The position numbers and the translations under genes are program-made. DNA of 64,000 bases from Microdon myrmicae (taxonomy: Eukaryota > Arthropoda > Insecta > Diptera > Syrphidae). The notes beneath the pieces were generated by a model that saw only the letters and a program-made list of their open reading frames with translations, was not told the origin of the DNA and ran no database searches. Location: assembly GCA_963931805.1 (NCBI GenBank), contig OZ007496.1, positions 176,433,601 through 176,497,600 on the forward strand, in the 5' to 3' direction. Numbering within the stretch: position 1 is the first letter of the stretch; every line of letters begins with the position of its first letter. Shown one piece after another: positions 43,967 through 55,507 of the stretch.

Positions 43967-46339
43967 CTTGTCTTTTATTAAAGTGATATCTTCATTCTCC
44001 TTTTCCAAAAACCTATAGTTTGATAACTTTTAAATATAATAAATATCTTGTTCTAATTTTATTACATCATATTCTTATTACGATTTTCTGTAACTAGCGC
44101 TCGGATATGTCGCTATAAAGTCAAAGTGGTTATTGCAAAATTATGTTTTCTTATACCATATTACTTACAACACCCTTTATTCCGGTAACAGTTTCCGACT
44201 TACTTAAAATTTAAAATCTGAATTTTGTAGAAATCCATACCTGTCGTTTTGATAGATGTCGAGAAATTTTTCAAGACAGTGCTTTTCGCACATTTTGTCC
44301 AACCATTACTGTTAAGTTTTAGTAGCTGCCATCAATCTTTCACACAGTTAACCAAATTCTTCAGTGAGTTCAATTTCACATGACTCCCTTAAACGACGTA
44401 GCACCGTTCAAAGCAAGAGTCCATTTGGTTCAATATAAATCAACATCGAACCGTATCGAAAAATAACAACACGTTTCGAAATCAAGGGTAAATTATTGAA
44501 ATCAGTTCTGAAAAATATTCAGCTTAAGTGCTACACAGGTGACTAATCCACTTTTAGACAAGCCCACTCAAAAATGGAAACTTTGTCCACCGGATTACTT
44601 AATTCCAACGACAGTTGACTTTAGGTTTAAAAATCGAGCCAAAACTTAAAACTTTCACGACGAGAAGTTAAAAATAGCAAAACCGAGAACAAAAAAAATG
44701 GGACGAAACCTCTCTAGATAATTATATTTTCGAGGAGAAGAAATAACAAAAAGAAAAGCAAAATACATAAACCAAAGAAAATACGGACAGGCGAACAGGA
44801 AAATAATTTTCTTTCGCGTTCTGCACGTTCACTTCCGTTTTAGTGAGTTGTATCGTTCGTTCACCACCAGAAAGTTTTCTGCAAAATTTTTAAACACGAC
44901 TTCGTCCTGCGGGAGCATCAACGGCACCCGACCATTCGTGAAAGTTTCCCTGATGATGCTTCTGTCCGCTCAGCGCAACTAATCCTATTTAGTGTGTTTA
45001 TTTACAGTATTTGAAATTGTAATTAATAGTTTGGTTTTCAGGTTTTAAACACTGAAGTCATTGGATGTTGAAAAGTGTAATTAGATTCGATATCCTTTTA
45101 AACCCTAATCAATTGACTATAAATAATGTAAATAGATATCCTTGTATTTGAGTTTGATGTTATTTGTCACATGTCTATAATTTCCCTCTTTTCCTCCTTG
45201 CAATTAGAAGCAAATTGATTATACTATTCAGGATGGGTAGACGATCATTTGGTCTTTAACCTCAATTCAATAAACAGGTGGACTTTTTACGTATAATGAA
45301 ATCACACGGATAATGAAATTATATAAGGAAGCCTCCATTCATTAGGACACGCGCTTAGTACAAAGGCTCTTTCGTCTCCCTCGTCGAATCAGTTTTTGCT
45401 TAGATTACCGCGGTTGAGATTTGAGGTGTGGAACGGGCATCCTGTGTGATGAATAAGGTTTTTGGCTGACCGTATTTGATTCATTATGTCATTATAAACT
45501 CTCTTTGAAGCTGTCCGAGAACCAAAAAAGTTTGTGTAAGCAACCCACTTTCAATGTGAGGCTTTCCTTTTATAAAGCCAAACGAAAAAAGAGGGGGAGG
45601 ATACAACGACGTTTGACGTATGCAGCAACGAGGCAATACAGAATCATGTAGTCATGATCTAAGCCCAGATACAGAAGGGCAATCCCTGCAAAATAAAGGC
45701 GATAAGAAAAGTGGTTTCCAAGCTGCTCACTATGTGCTTCATGCGGGTGAGCGACAATAAAAAGAAAATATTAATAATTTCATATTTATATAAACCAAGC
45801 GCAAACAAAACAAAAATCACATACGAAAAACATTAAAATAATAATATCATGTTGTAGCTAGTTTTACTTCTATAGAAATATTAAAATGGCAGGTTGAGAA
45901 AAAAGGCTGGCATTATTTATTTTATTAATAAAATAAAATTAAATTAAATTATATTTCAAGACGTTATTGAGATGGTAATTCGAACCAAGCTTTTCGTCAA
46001 ATATGCATCGTTCTGTTCTATAATTTGTTGCTATTTGTAAGGTGACTTCATAATATCTCTCCCAAAGAAGCCCTGTTGTGTAAAACTCAATTAAAATACT
46101 CAAACAATTTCCTCCTATTACCAATTTCTTATCACTAGGTTTTTTTTTCGTAATGGTAAGTGGTGGCGAACGGACGGCCAAGTTGACGGAAGAGGAGTAC
46201 AGCAGAAGACGCCAAGCGCTCGGGAGGTACCCAAAACAGACGATGTGACACACAGGATGATGAAAGCAGTCGAGAATATTATATATATTTTTTATTACGT
46301 GTTTATTAGATTTGTATTGTTTAAACCGCCCTTACAATA
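43964..46339. other. unassigned 2.4-kb spacer
   Basis: AT-rich text without recognised transposon or gene motifs. Short ORFs only (longest at 45,939-46,253 minus, not convincing). Possibly host intergenic or intronic DNA. Confidence 0.45.
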
Positions 46340-46384
46340 TTATTATTATTTATTGGCCTATAGGAATCCGGTAGTTCATGACCC
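46340..46384 (-). pseudogene. RTE-like element copy (b), 3' terminal piece
   Basis: The reverse complement (GGTCATGAACTACCGGATTC then TATAGGCCAATAA) matches the 3' ends at 28,190-28,225 and 57,265-57,297. It is separated from the rest of the element by the G element at 46,385. Confidence 0.82.
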
Positions 46385-47595
46385 TGTGGGTGGTATTTAC
46401 CAGGGGCGTCAGCACGGACGCAGGTTAAACGAAATACCCCACAACAATAAATGGTGCACTAAATTGTTCAGCAAGGAAAAGGAGAAAAACCAAACACACT
46501 GGATTAATCCTTCACGACGATTAGCAGGGAAATAAAACGCACGCGGAAATCTTAAGGTTAATGTCCTCTTTATTACACTGATGGAAATGCAGTACACGAT
46601 CACAATTATTAATTATTGCTCTCTTTAATTAAACTAGATACTTCAAGTGCAGTGATTTGATATAAGACCCCGACACTTTAGGGCAACAGAACGGGTTATT
46701 TTAAAAGATGATATCTAATTTGATTACAACGAACAAAAAAAAACTTATAATCCACGAAATTCGACTTCATAGACCGCGTCCGCACACTAAGGGTGTTGAA
46801 ATCTGACTCAAGATTCATTGATGTGGATTACATTGGTGTGGGAGGATTCTATATGTGTCCATATGGGACAAGTACGTTGCCCTTCAGCCTGCATATCGAC
46901 AACGAAGAAAATGCACCTAAATAAACATGGGCTGGTGTAATAAATTGGTATTGGGAGCTGCAGGTGTCGTTGAGATAAGCGATGGTGAAAAATCGCCGAA
47001 GGGAGAAATAGGTTTCTGTGTCTTAAATAAACAGAAACGCTATTTCGAGGGCCATAAATCTTTGATGACCTGCGCCTGAGAACGAAATAGGTTTTTGCTT
47101 TAAGATACACAAAAACGCAATTTCAAGGGTCACGATGATATGCACATCGTGTTTGTTTATTTAACAGGCCGGAGCATCGTTCGGCATGATCTGGGGTATG
47201 ATTGTCTAACGTCAATCATATTAGTGCCCAAATCCCATGATCGGTAGATAACCGAGAAAGGAAATTGGTCGCAAGTGTTGCGAACCTTGGGACTGGGGCA
47301 ATAAATGGATATGAACCGTAGCAAGAAACCATCGGCTTCAGCTATGTCAACAATTACGCTAGCCAGCTAGTATTTATCTATTATAATTGCTGACAGGCCG
47401 AGCCGATGGAGATATGGTACGGATCATAAACGGAAAAATTCAATGTGATGCATGCCTTAAGATTTAACTTTCAGGTGAAAGAGAATGAAGGGTAGCTTAC
47501 GCTGCCCAAAATTGCAGGTAGGTATGGTGGGTTTGGAAGGTGGTTCATTTAAGAGGATGGGCGGTTCTTTGGGAATGGATTAAAGAACCGCTACA
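46385..47595 (-). mobile_element. G element 4 (LTR-like, hairpin end at right)
   Basis: 1,211 bp, TGTGGGTGG... to ...GAACCGCTACA, flanked by ACCC/ACCT (46,381-46,384 and 47,596-47,599, one mismatch). It splits the 3' end of the RTE-like copy. From the right the end reads TGTAGCGGTTCTTT then AAAGAACCGC, a perfect 10-bp stem with an 11-nt loop. On plus a short cassette 47,475-47,517 is bounded by CTTTCAG and GTAGGT. Confidence 0.85.
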
Positions 47596-49196
47596 ACCTC
47601 ACCGACTCGACTCCGCCATCGTTCCCTGTCCTTTGCACTCTCCTTCCACGCTTGACCATCTGATCCCATTGCCTCAAGGTCAAACCTGACATTGTCCTCC
47701 CATCTCCGTCGCGGCCGTCCTATCGGTTTCTTTCCGTTTTGTGAAAGCCCGTGTTTCGAATTCCTATAGAACCATCGGCATGATTATGGTTGTATAGACA
47801 CGGAGCTTTATATTACGTGATAGCAGTTTGGATTTCAGCAGTTTACTGACTGTGTGCCAACTAGCGTTGCCGGAGTGCAGTCTTTTGTTAATTTCCTTCG
47901 ACATTTCGTTACTGGCCGTCAGTATCGTTCCCAGATATTTAAATTCTTTAACTTTTTCAAATGTTTTGGCTGTGGTGTTTATATGTGTTCCCTGAGTTCC
48001 ACCTGCTCTGGCCGTAATCATGTATTTTGTTCTGTCTTGATTTATTTCTAGGTCTACCTCTTCAGCCGTTTGCATGATGATGTCACTGTTTTTACTTACA
48101 GTTTGTAAATTATCACCTGGACTGCGATGTCATCCGCGTATGCGAGCACTTGTGTGACCCTGTTCAGGGATGATCCGGCCATGTTGTCATCTTGTACCTT
48201 TTTGATGACATACTCGAGCACAATGTTAAAAAGACACGGTGATAGACTATCTCCCTATTTTAGCCCGTCCCGGATTTCAAATGGTTCTGAGAGGTGGTTT
48301 TCTATTCTAACTCGCGCTTTGTTCTCGATCATGCAAATTTGAATGAGGGCGGCATATTTTTTCGGGATTCCCAGCTCAACCACAGTATGGTAGAGTCTTT
48401 GCCTTGCGACTGAGTCGTAGGCTTTTTTGAAGTCAACGAACAGTTGGTGAGCCGTCTCTCCGTATTCCCACTTCTTTTGCAGCAGTTACCTTATTGTGAA
48501 CATTTGGTCGCTTGTTGACCGGTTCCTACGGAATCCGCATTGGTAGTCTCCCAATATGTCTTCTGCGTACGGTGTGATTCCCGCCAGTATGACATTTGTT
48601 AGTATTTTATATGTGGTTGGGAGCAATGATATTCCTCTGTAGTTTTCGCAATCAGATCTATCGCCTTTTTTGAAAATGGGGACGACTATTGGGGTTTTCC
48701 ATTCTTCACTTCCTTATCCCATGTTGTTTTGATGAGCTGGTGGATCTTTCGAGCGGTTGCCTCTCCCCCGTGCTTGACAAGCTCTGCCGGTATGCAGTCG
48801 ACTCCGGGAGCTTTATTGTTTTTCAATCGATTTATTGCGTCTACAACTTCGTCGAAAGAGGGCTCTGGGATCTGAGGCTCGGCTGTATGTACGTCCGGTG
48901 CGTTTATTTATGATTGATGGGTGCGCACATTGAGCAGGTTTTCAAAGTACTGCTTCCATCTTGTCAGGATATTGTTTGTTTCTGTGACAAGACAGCCGTT
49001 TGTGTCTCGGATTATTTTGGCTCTCCCTCGGTAGCCATTTCTAATTGAATCTATGCCGGCATACATACCTCTGATGTTCTTTGCTCTGGAATTTTCTAGA
49101 ATTTTTTTCGATCCGAGTCTTCTCCCATTCGCGTTTTTTGCGTTTGAAGTCTCATTGTCTCTTTCTGAATCATCGCGTATCTTTCTGTGTTGACTT
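47596..49196 (-). pseudogene. RTE-like element copy (b), RT part
   Basis: On minus from 49,196: end of the linker, then PEVHTAEPQIPEPSFDEVVD-like text near 48,900-48,850, NNKAPGVDCIPAEL near 48,810, and RT palm text with the AYADDI block near 48,145-48,125. The thumb and C-terminal part (48,075-47,764) have TARAGGTQGTHIN and EFKYLGTILTASNEM. The tail near 47,700 gives RWEDNVRFDL-like text. Stops and frameshifts occur (e.g. a stop near 48,487). It is continuous with the endonuclease at 50,476 once G element 5 is removed. Confidence 0.87.
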
Positions 49197-50475
49197 TGGG
49201 GGTACGAAGTCGCGACGCCACACGGGCGAGAGTTCTACCTCGTCCCCACAAACTTTTCATTAACACTCCGATTGTTTCACCACAGCAACAAGGAGAACGG
49301 TTCACCAGGAGAAAACGGAAGAAAGTAAAACACATTAAAAACACCCAGGAACTGCAGCCGGGAAAGAAAACACTATTGTATGTTGTTCGCAATTAATTCT
49401 TTAATTTACTTCACGGTCGAACACTGGACTCATTAATTTATACCTGACAGAACATTTTTTTAATTATTTTATGAAAGAAATTCGCTTGCAGTTTATTTAA
49501 TTCCGTACACTTTAGTCTTCTGGTACTTCACATACGACTCGTTAAAAAGGAATCTCCGCAGACGGCGGAGAGCGGGAGTGAATCGACCGACACGAACGGT
49601 GGTTGTAATAAGACTCAGCGATAATCATCTCGTGCAGCGATGATTCGCTTCTTGGGGTGAGTTTATGGTGTCGTGGTAGATATCCTCTCCAATAAGGATA
49701 TCGTTTTTACCTACCACCAGATAAACGTAAAGTCTTTCTTGGTGGTATGTGTGCGATCGTTCAGATCTGTGTGGTTTACACGTGCTCGAGGGCAATGGGT
49801 AAACGGAGCAGACTGGCGGTAAAGACAAAAGGAAGAAATGGCCAATTGCGACGTTGGTAATGTGGGTCATTGTTTACGCGATGCGTCGTCGCTATTATCG
49901 ACGTTGGAAAAAAAAGGTGCTTATGGGTTGGTGGACGAAACAAATACCTTGCTAGCATTTGTATATGCAGGGAAATCCGTTTATGGGAAACGGAATCTAT
50001 ATTTGCATTGTTTATGCTTTGAATTCAATTGATGCCAAGGGACACGGAATGGGTATTTGCTTTGGTTTGCACATTGTGCGAGTCAGGGAATTTTATTGCT
50101 GGGAGAAAAAGTCGCCAGCCAGTGTATACATAAAGAAATTTATCGTACACATGAATGAAGCTGGGAATAGGCGACGCAATGATAATTATCCCTGGCTGGA
50201 ATGGTTACATGATATGTGAACCGAGGTTTTTCTTTTCAGGAAATTTATGATAAGGAAAGTAAGAAATCTTACAGGGGATTTGTAAGCGAAGGAATGCTTG
50301 AAAAGGTAAGAATTCTTTTGCAGATACTTTTAGGTTGTAGATTTGATCTATATAATGCGTGAAGCATTTAAGATGCTAATGCGAATTGCATTCGCGAAAG
50401 CTTATGCAGATTGGGTTGCGGTTATGGTTTTTTTTTTTAGGTAAGTAGGCAGTGGGGTTTGGCGGAACCGCCACA
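49197..50475 (-). mobile_element. G element 5 (LTR-like, hairpin end at right)
   Basis: 1,279 bp, TGGGGGTACG... to ...GGAACCGCCACA, flanked by ACTT/ACTA (49,193-49,196 and 50,476-50,479). It interrupts the RTE-like linker, and copy (a) at 6,470-6,480 shows the uninterrupted text. From the right: TGTGGCGGTTCCGCCAAACC, a GGCGG/CCGCC palindrome. It shares diverged interior text with G element 8. On plus a 66-nt cassette (50,240-50,305) lies between TTTTCAG and GTAAGAATTC. Two open stretches on plus (49,838-50,032 and 50,032-50,219) look mildly protein-like but are unrecognised. Confidence 0.87.
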
Positions 50476-51160
50476 ACTACATCATATCTTTCTTAATGGA
50501 TCACTCTGAGGCGTTTACGTTCTTTGATCTTCGCCCTGCACTCATCGTCAAACCAAGGTTTGGACTTAATTGTTTTCTTAAATCCTAATACCTTTTGGGC
50601 TGTTTGTTTGATTATGTCTCTGATCGATGTCCATTTAGTGTCCACACTATTGGCTTCCTCTTCCTCACTACTTCCATTCTCTACGATTCTAAATCTATTC
50701 GTTAGTTCCTCTTGATATTCAGCCCTTTTGCGTAGGTCTTTTAGTTTATCAATGTCGAACTTTTTGCTTGTCTCCCGTGACTGCCCATGTGGGTTTGCTG
50801 CGAGCCACCTTCTAATTTTGCCCATTACTAGAAGGTGATCGGAGTCACAATCTGCTCCTCTATATGATCTTACGTCAAGGATATTCGAGTGGTGTGTTTT
50901 GTCTATGAGGAAGTGGTCCATTTGGTTAGGTGTTACGCCGTCGGATGATATCCATGTGGCTTTATAAATTTGCTTGTGCTTGAACATGATAATTCGAATT
51001 CCATTATCATTTGAAACGTCGTGTATACGTTTTTTACCTATAGTTGGTTGGAAGATATCTTCCATTCCAATTTTCGCATTGAGGTCCCCGAGGGGCATTT
51101 TAACATCGAATGAAGAGATCCTATCAAATACTTCCTCTAGGGTCTCGTAGAACGTGTCCT
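50476..51160 (-). pseudogene. RTE-like element copy (b), endonuclease part
   Basis: On minus, 51,098-50,493 encodes GDLNAKIGMEDIFQPTIGK, the SDHLLVMGKI catalytic box (D-S-D-H intact here, unlike copy (a)), then DKLKDLRKRAEYQEELTNRF and FKKTIKSKPWFDDECRAK. It is open for 201 codons. The N-terminal half of the endonuclease is missing, so the copy is 5'-truncated. Confidence 0.88.
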
Positions 51161-51283
51161 TCGTTTCTTCGTCGGAATATTCTGTAGATGTGTTTCCAAA
51201 TAGTTTTTCACCGGCACCGCAACATGCGGACGAGCATTTTTAGTGTTTGGGATAATAGTGAAGAACGTGAGATTATAGATCAG
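51161..51283. other. unassigned junction, includes M-repeat-like scrap
   Basis: Contains GGGATAATAGTGAAGAACGT at about 51,250, similar to the start of the M repeat, but no complete copy. Confidence 0.45.
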
Positions 51284-51454
51284 TGAGTGGGGAGCAGAGA
51301 AAATGGATGAGCATTTCTTGAGGAGAACTGTAGGCATACTAGACTTGCAATACCTTGGATTTGATTAAGGGCGGATCAAAGGAGTTGTGGAGAAGGGGCC
51401 CGAGAGAAAAGTTAGGTAGGTAGTTGAAGTATGACAGGTCAGGAACAAGGGAGT
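51284..51454 (-). pseudogene. Jockey/CR1-like RT scrap
   Basis: The reverse complement matches 15,650-15,820 (GACCTGTCATACTTCAACTA, LLKKCSSIFSAP). It is broken at both sides by repeats. Confidence 0.82.
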
Positions 51455-51718
51455 TATAACGTTTGGAATGATAGTGAAGAACGTGTGATTCGAACTGACG
51501 CTATGACAGTGAGAATCAGAAAAAATTGAACCAATGCGTAACACATCAGGCTACTGGCCGTGCTTAAAATTCGATTTTTAAACGCAAGTTTATTCCACTG
51601 ATGTGAATTGTTATTTTATCGCTATGGTATACGGCTCTGATGCATTATCTTATTCGATTTTCGTTCGGTGTTCTTCACTATTTGCTTGTGTATTGTGTGT
51701 ATCTGTTAGAGACGCCAC
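51455..51718 (+). mobile_element. M repeat (MITE-like), plus
   Basis: 264 bp, TATAACGTTTGGAATGATAG to GTTAGAGACGCCAC, with AATAGTGAAGAAC-type motifs inverted near both ends. It lies between a Jockey/CR1-like scrap and a mariner scrap. Confidence 0.8.
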
Positions 51719-52335
51719 ACATTATCATGGAGAAGAATAATTTTGTCATGTTTGGAGTAGTAATGTGCGCGTTTTTCCTTAAGTGCTCGGCTCAATCTCA
51801 TTAAATGTGTTCGGTAGAGAACTCCAGTGATGGTTTCACTCGGTTTCAGCAATTCTTAATATGCGACACCAATCTGATCCCGCCAAATACACAAAATGAG
51901 TTTTTTCCCATGAATATTCGGGTTTGCTGTCAATGTTCTTGAATGGACAGGTGGTCCCCATGACTTTATCTACTTTGGGTTCCACTACGATGATCCATTT
52001 TTCATCCCCAGTGACTATACGATGCAAAAAGCTCTTTTTTTGCCTGGCAAGCAGCATTTCACTTATACAAAGTCGACGTTCGACGTCTCTCGGCTTCAGT
52101 TCGTATAGAACCCAATTTCTTTGTTTTTGAATCATCTCTAACGATTTTAAACGATGTTGCTTGTTGAGTTACATCTAATGTACGTGCAAGTTATTTTTGC
52201 GTTTCGGATGGATCTTCCTTCAATATTGCTTCCAATTCCTTCTCTTCGTGCACTTTCGGCCTTCCACGTCATTCTTTGTCTTGTTTTACAAGCAACCGGT
52301 GCACCTCAGCGGCAGATTTCTTCAAATTAAGAAAC
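51719..52335 (-). pseudogene. mariner transposase fragment
   Basis: On minus, from about 52,335: RGRPKVHEEKELEAIL, LARTLDVTQQ, then (52,135-51,836) QKQRNWVLYELKPRDVERR, LLARQKKSFLHRIVTGDEKWI with the first catalytic Asp kept. A region corresponding to TGVLYRTHLMRLSRALKEKR and HDKIILLHDN follows in another frame down to 51,722. It stops just after the second catalytic region at the M repeat. Stops and frameshifts make it dead. A different mariner lineage from the element at 36 kb. Confidence 0.88.
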
Positions 52336-52889
52336 TAAATCAAAAGTTCCCACAAATGACGCTTATTGACACAAAACTAGACATTTTTGGAGAAATAAAT
52401 TATGTAAAGCTGATACAAAGTCACTAATATCTTGAGATAATGTTTTTATCACGTGTTCAAACTCACAATATTACGTTTGACATCTGACAATTTCCACATA
52501 ATTTTCTTTTACCAAACGGCAAAAACTTATTTGGACACCTAATATTATTTTTCAGTTGATTTAATTGCATTTCTGGCCAAAGTATTTCCCAAATTGGTGT
52601 CCTAGGACGATGGATGCTTGCGAACATTTAAGGACCACATACATATTTACCTTAAACGGAGTTCGAGGAAGCCGTCGATCATATAGTTTAAAAGATGAGG
52701 ATATCAACAACAGCATCATTTTAAATTATATTGCTTTTTTCTTTTCTCTTTTCCTTCGTTTTTTTTTTCTTGTTCCTTATTCCTTTTTTAGATCAATTCC
52801 TTTCGAGCTATCGTGGTAATCTGTTGTAAGTTTAACTTTTTCTGAGTGTTTGTTATTCTGGTGTTTCGGGATGTTATTACAATATTAAC
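52336..52889. other. unassigned spacer
   Basis: The left part may be the 5' remnant of the mariner fragment, but no TIR was fixed. The rest is AT-rich. No gene recognised. Confidence 0.45.
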
Positions 52890-53273
52890 TGTGACCCATA
52901 TGACAATCAGTACTAGAATATTCGAGAAAGACCGAACCAAAGTACTAGAATATTCTAGAAAATACTGGAAAACTGGAGACTATGAACAGTAGAATATTCA
53001 AGGCTATGGAACGGACAGAAACGAAACGCTGAATCAGAATGAGTGAACGGTATAAATACCTCGCACGCAGGTCATGGAGACAAGTAATAAGTAAGAAGTA
53101 AGCAGTATAAGATGCGATAAGTGCGGAAGCGATAAGTCAAGAAATCGTTAAGTGTACGGTGAAAGTAACTGTTGTTATTAACGGACTAATAAAGTGTTAC
53201 ATTAATTCAAAATCGTTTTAACGGCTCTTATTTATTAAAAATAATTAATCCAGCGAACCCTAAGCTCGCTACA
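52890..53273 (+). mobile_element. solo LTR (family H, copy 2)
   Basis: 384 bp, TGTGACCC to GCTCGCTACA, the same LTR as 10,617-11,029 in opposite orientation. The right flank is ATAT; the left reads TAAC with ATAT four bases further out, so the duplication is imperfect. No internal region adjoins. Confidence 0.88.
52912..53060 (+). promoter_or_regulatory. LTR promoter with heat-shock elements and TATA box
   Basis: Two three-unit arrays match the nGAAnnTTCnnGAAn heat-shock element: AGAATATTCGAGAAA at 52,915-52,929 and AGAATATTCTAGAAA at 52,947-52,961. A third dimer (AGAATATTC) is at 52,991-52,999. A TATA box TATAAATA lies at 53,051-53,058, ~90 bp after the third array. AATAAA at 53,188 is the likely polyadenylation signal of the LTR. 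Binding is inferred from sequence only. Confidence 0.65.
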
Positions 53274-53347
53274 ATATATTATTTTCTCTATATTGCTTTG
53301 GTTGAATTTTTCTCTTTCCTTTATAAACTTTGAATAGGATTTCGCTT

Positions 53348-53652
53348 TCATGGCCATTCGTTCCCAATCTCTCTTACGGAGCAAGTTAACGCTTTCTTTT
53401 TTATTTTCATGTAAGCATCTACATTTCGGACAATGACAAACACAATTGCAGCATGATGCGAAATTCCGGCAGTCATTTTTCCTATAGGTTTGTCACTCTG
53501 CCCACCTTTTTTCTTCATAATCCAATGTTTTGGCCAGCTCAAGGTGAAAATACCTTCGGTGTAGAAAGTATTACAGAAGACCGAATCAAATTTCTTTTGG
53601 TCATTCGGAATGGTAAGAAAAATCTCATGCAACACACCTTGTTATTTCACCT
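53348..53652 (-). other. exon-like open stretch (unrecognised)
   Basis: A 95-codon minus frame with protein-like text (PNDQKKFDSVFCNTFYTEGI, FTLSWPKHWIMKKKGG). An acceptor-like TTCAATTGCAG precedes it, but the open frame meets a stop between that AG and the first codons. It lies downstream of a better exon candidate at 53,756-53,979. Confidence 0.3.
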
Positions 53653-53755
53653 CTGCAATTGAATCCCTACTCCGGGTTCAAGGATATTATTTTGGTGGTA
53701 TTCTCAGTGTCATAATCGTTTATGACGATTTATTAAGGAAATAAATGTTCTTACA

Positions 53756-53979
53756 GTGAAGCGATCGTATTTTGTGGCATATTCCAGTCTATAGCCGATA
53801 CTGCCGCAGATAAAAGTCATTTTAAAACCTCGCTGTTCGAGAAGCTTACACAGAACGTCCGAGATATTCTCGTATCCTGAACGGACTTGAATGTTTATCA
53901 GGTAGCTCAGGGAACGGATGAGACTATTGGAACTAGTCAAATACAGATTTATCCAATCCAAATCGCCGCAATTAACATA
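53756..53979 (-). CDS. candidate exon of an unrecognised host gene
   Basis: On minus an open 224-nt segment encodes DLDWINLYLTSSNSLIRSLS, SGYENISDVLCKLLEQRGF and IGYRLEYATKYDRFT. It ends at a donor-like ACT/GTAAGAAC and is preceded by AAAAG as a weak acceptor. The text reads as a real protein, but the family is not recognised. It is on the same strand as the exon candidates at 22-24 kb. Whether they form one gene across 30 kb of transposons is speculative. Confidence 0.38.
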
Positions 53980-54049
53980 CTTTTATTGCAGCGAATATCT
54001 TCATTGTCTCTGAACGAACCTTCGGTGCAATAAACACCAACATCCTCTG

Positions 54050-54935
54050 AATGAAGAATTAGCCAAGATGTGAGTGGAGCTTCAAGAACATCAGTTAGAG
54101 ATTAGTAGGGTTAGACTAAAGATTTTAGTTCTCCGACCCGAAACCGTCGTTATCAGAAAAGTCATTTCGGCAACCAACGACGAAGCGGTTCGTGTACTTC
54201 AGGTAGAGCTTATTTGGTTACGACTTGGTACTACCATAGGCGTTTCAGCGTGAATGGGAGGAGAGAACCCTGCAATTAGCTTCAACTTCCGCTCAGGCAA
54301 ATCCTTTAAACTAGGTTCGCGGACCATCGTTATGGTGCAAACAGCTGGCAACACACATTTAAGGCGCTTGTCGATCTGTGACCTTGAATCGAAAACAAGT
54401 TTCACGATCGACACATGTACTGATATCTCTGTTCTTCCACAATCGTTCGAGTCTACTTCTATTTATTTATTTGCGGCAAATAACTCAGTTACAGCAATGT
54501 ATGGACGGAAACTCCTTGCTCATAATTTAGGCCTTCAGCGAAGCATTTCTTGGGATTTCATTATCGCTGACATAAAAGAACTTTTGGGAGGAGCGGACCT
54601 CTTCAATTGTTAAAACTTGCTTGTAGATTTAGTGCATAGTAAAGTATTGGACCAGAAAACGTTAATCTCTAGGCCAATAAACTCAAAGGCTAGAGAATAT
54701 TGCACATTATCGAATACTACTGCTCATGGCGCGTTTGTTGGCATTCTGAAGGCATTTATAGACGTGACGACGCTTTTCAATAAACCTATACGTAACATGT
54801 CTAGTATTTTTCATCATATTCAGACGCACGGTCCTCCAGACAAACTACGTGAAGGTCGAGCGGAGTTCGGCTACATACTTAAACATGGAATTCGTTAGTC
54901 TTCCAACAGCCCTGGGGGCCCTTTCTTAATCTGGT
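54050..54935 (+). pseudogene. Ty3/gypsy remnant: gag end and aspartic protease
   Basis: This lies upstream of the RT remnant on plus. The protease frame (54,254-54,613) has TIDTCTDISVLP, where the usual active-site DTG reads DTC, followed by LFAANNSVTAMYGRKLLAHN and WDFIIADIKELLGGADLF, the flap and late-strand text of gypsy proteases. LLVDL continues at 54,617 and the linker (GPPDKLREGRAEF) leads toward the RT, ending at 54,931 where a G element inserts. Frame breaks occur at 54,611 and about 54,897. The changed active site and stops show it is dead. The gag part before 54,254 is only weakly recognisable. Confidence 0.83.
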
Positions 54936-55507
54936 TGTGGGGGTTCTCTATACTACGCTGAGAACCAACGCACTATATCGGCTACAATTTCGCCTGCAGC
55001 CGCGCATAACGCCAACCTCACCCCCTTTCATTGGTTAATACCACCCACAAGGGATATCTTTCAAAGGTGCATACAACAGGTGAGGGGACCACACCTGAAT
55101 TCATTATCCTATGCAGACAACGCATCATAGGCATCATTCAAATTCCCTAAAACCGAAAAACCCGGAACAAGCATCTACTGCACCACTATGGGGTAACAGT
55201 CAAAATTCCCTAAATGAAAAATCGTTCGATTGTGTGTTGCATAACATGAATTCCCAGAAAGGAATTATTAACATGCAACATACACCAGGGAAACCAATCG
55301 GCGCCCCTTGCCAACATACTTACACTGCCACACATGTGCGCAGCGTATTTATATGACTTATTCAAAGTAACCCCAAGTTTTGTCCAACCGACAAAACTTG
55401 TTCGAGCATCTTGGGCCCAGTTGCCGAGAAATCAATTCTTCAGCATTGGAACATGCACATAAGAATTCTACATTGGCCACCAGCCTCGATACGACGCACA
55501 ATCATCG

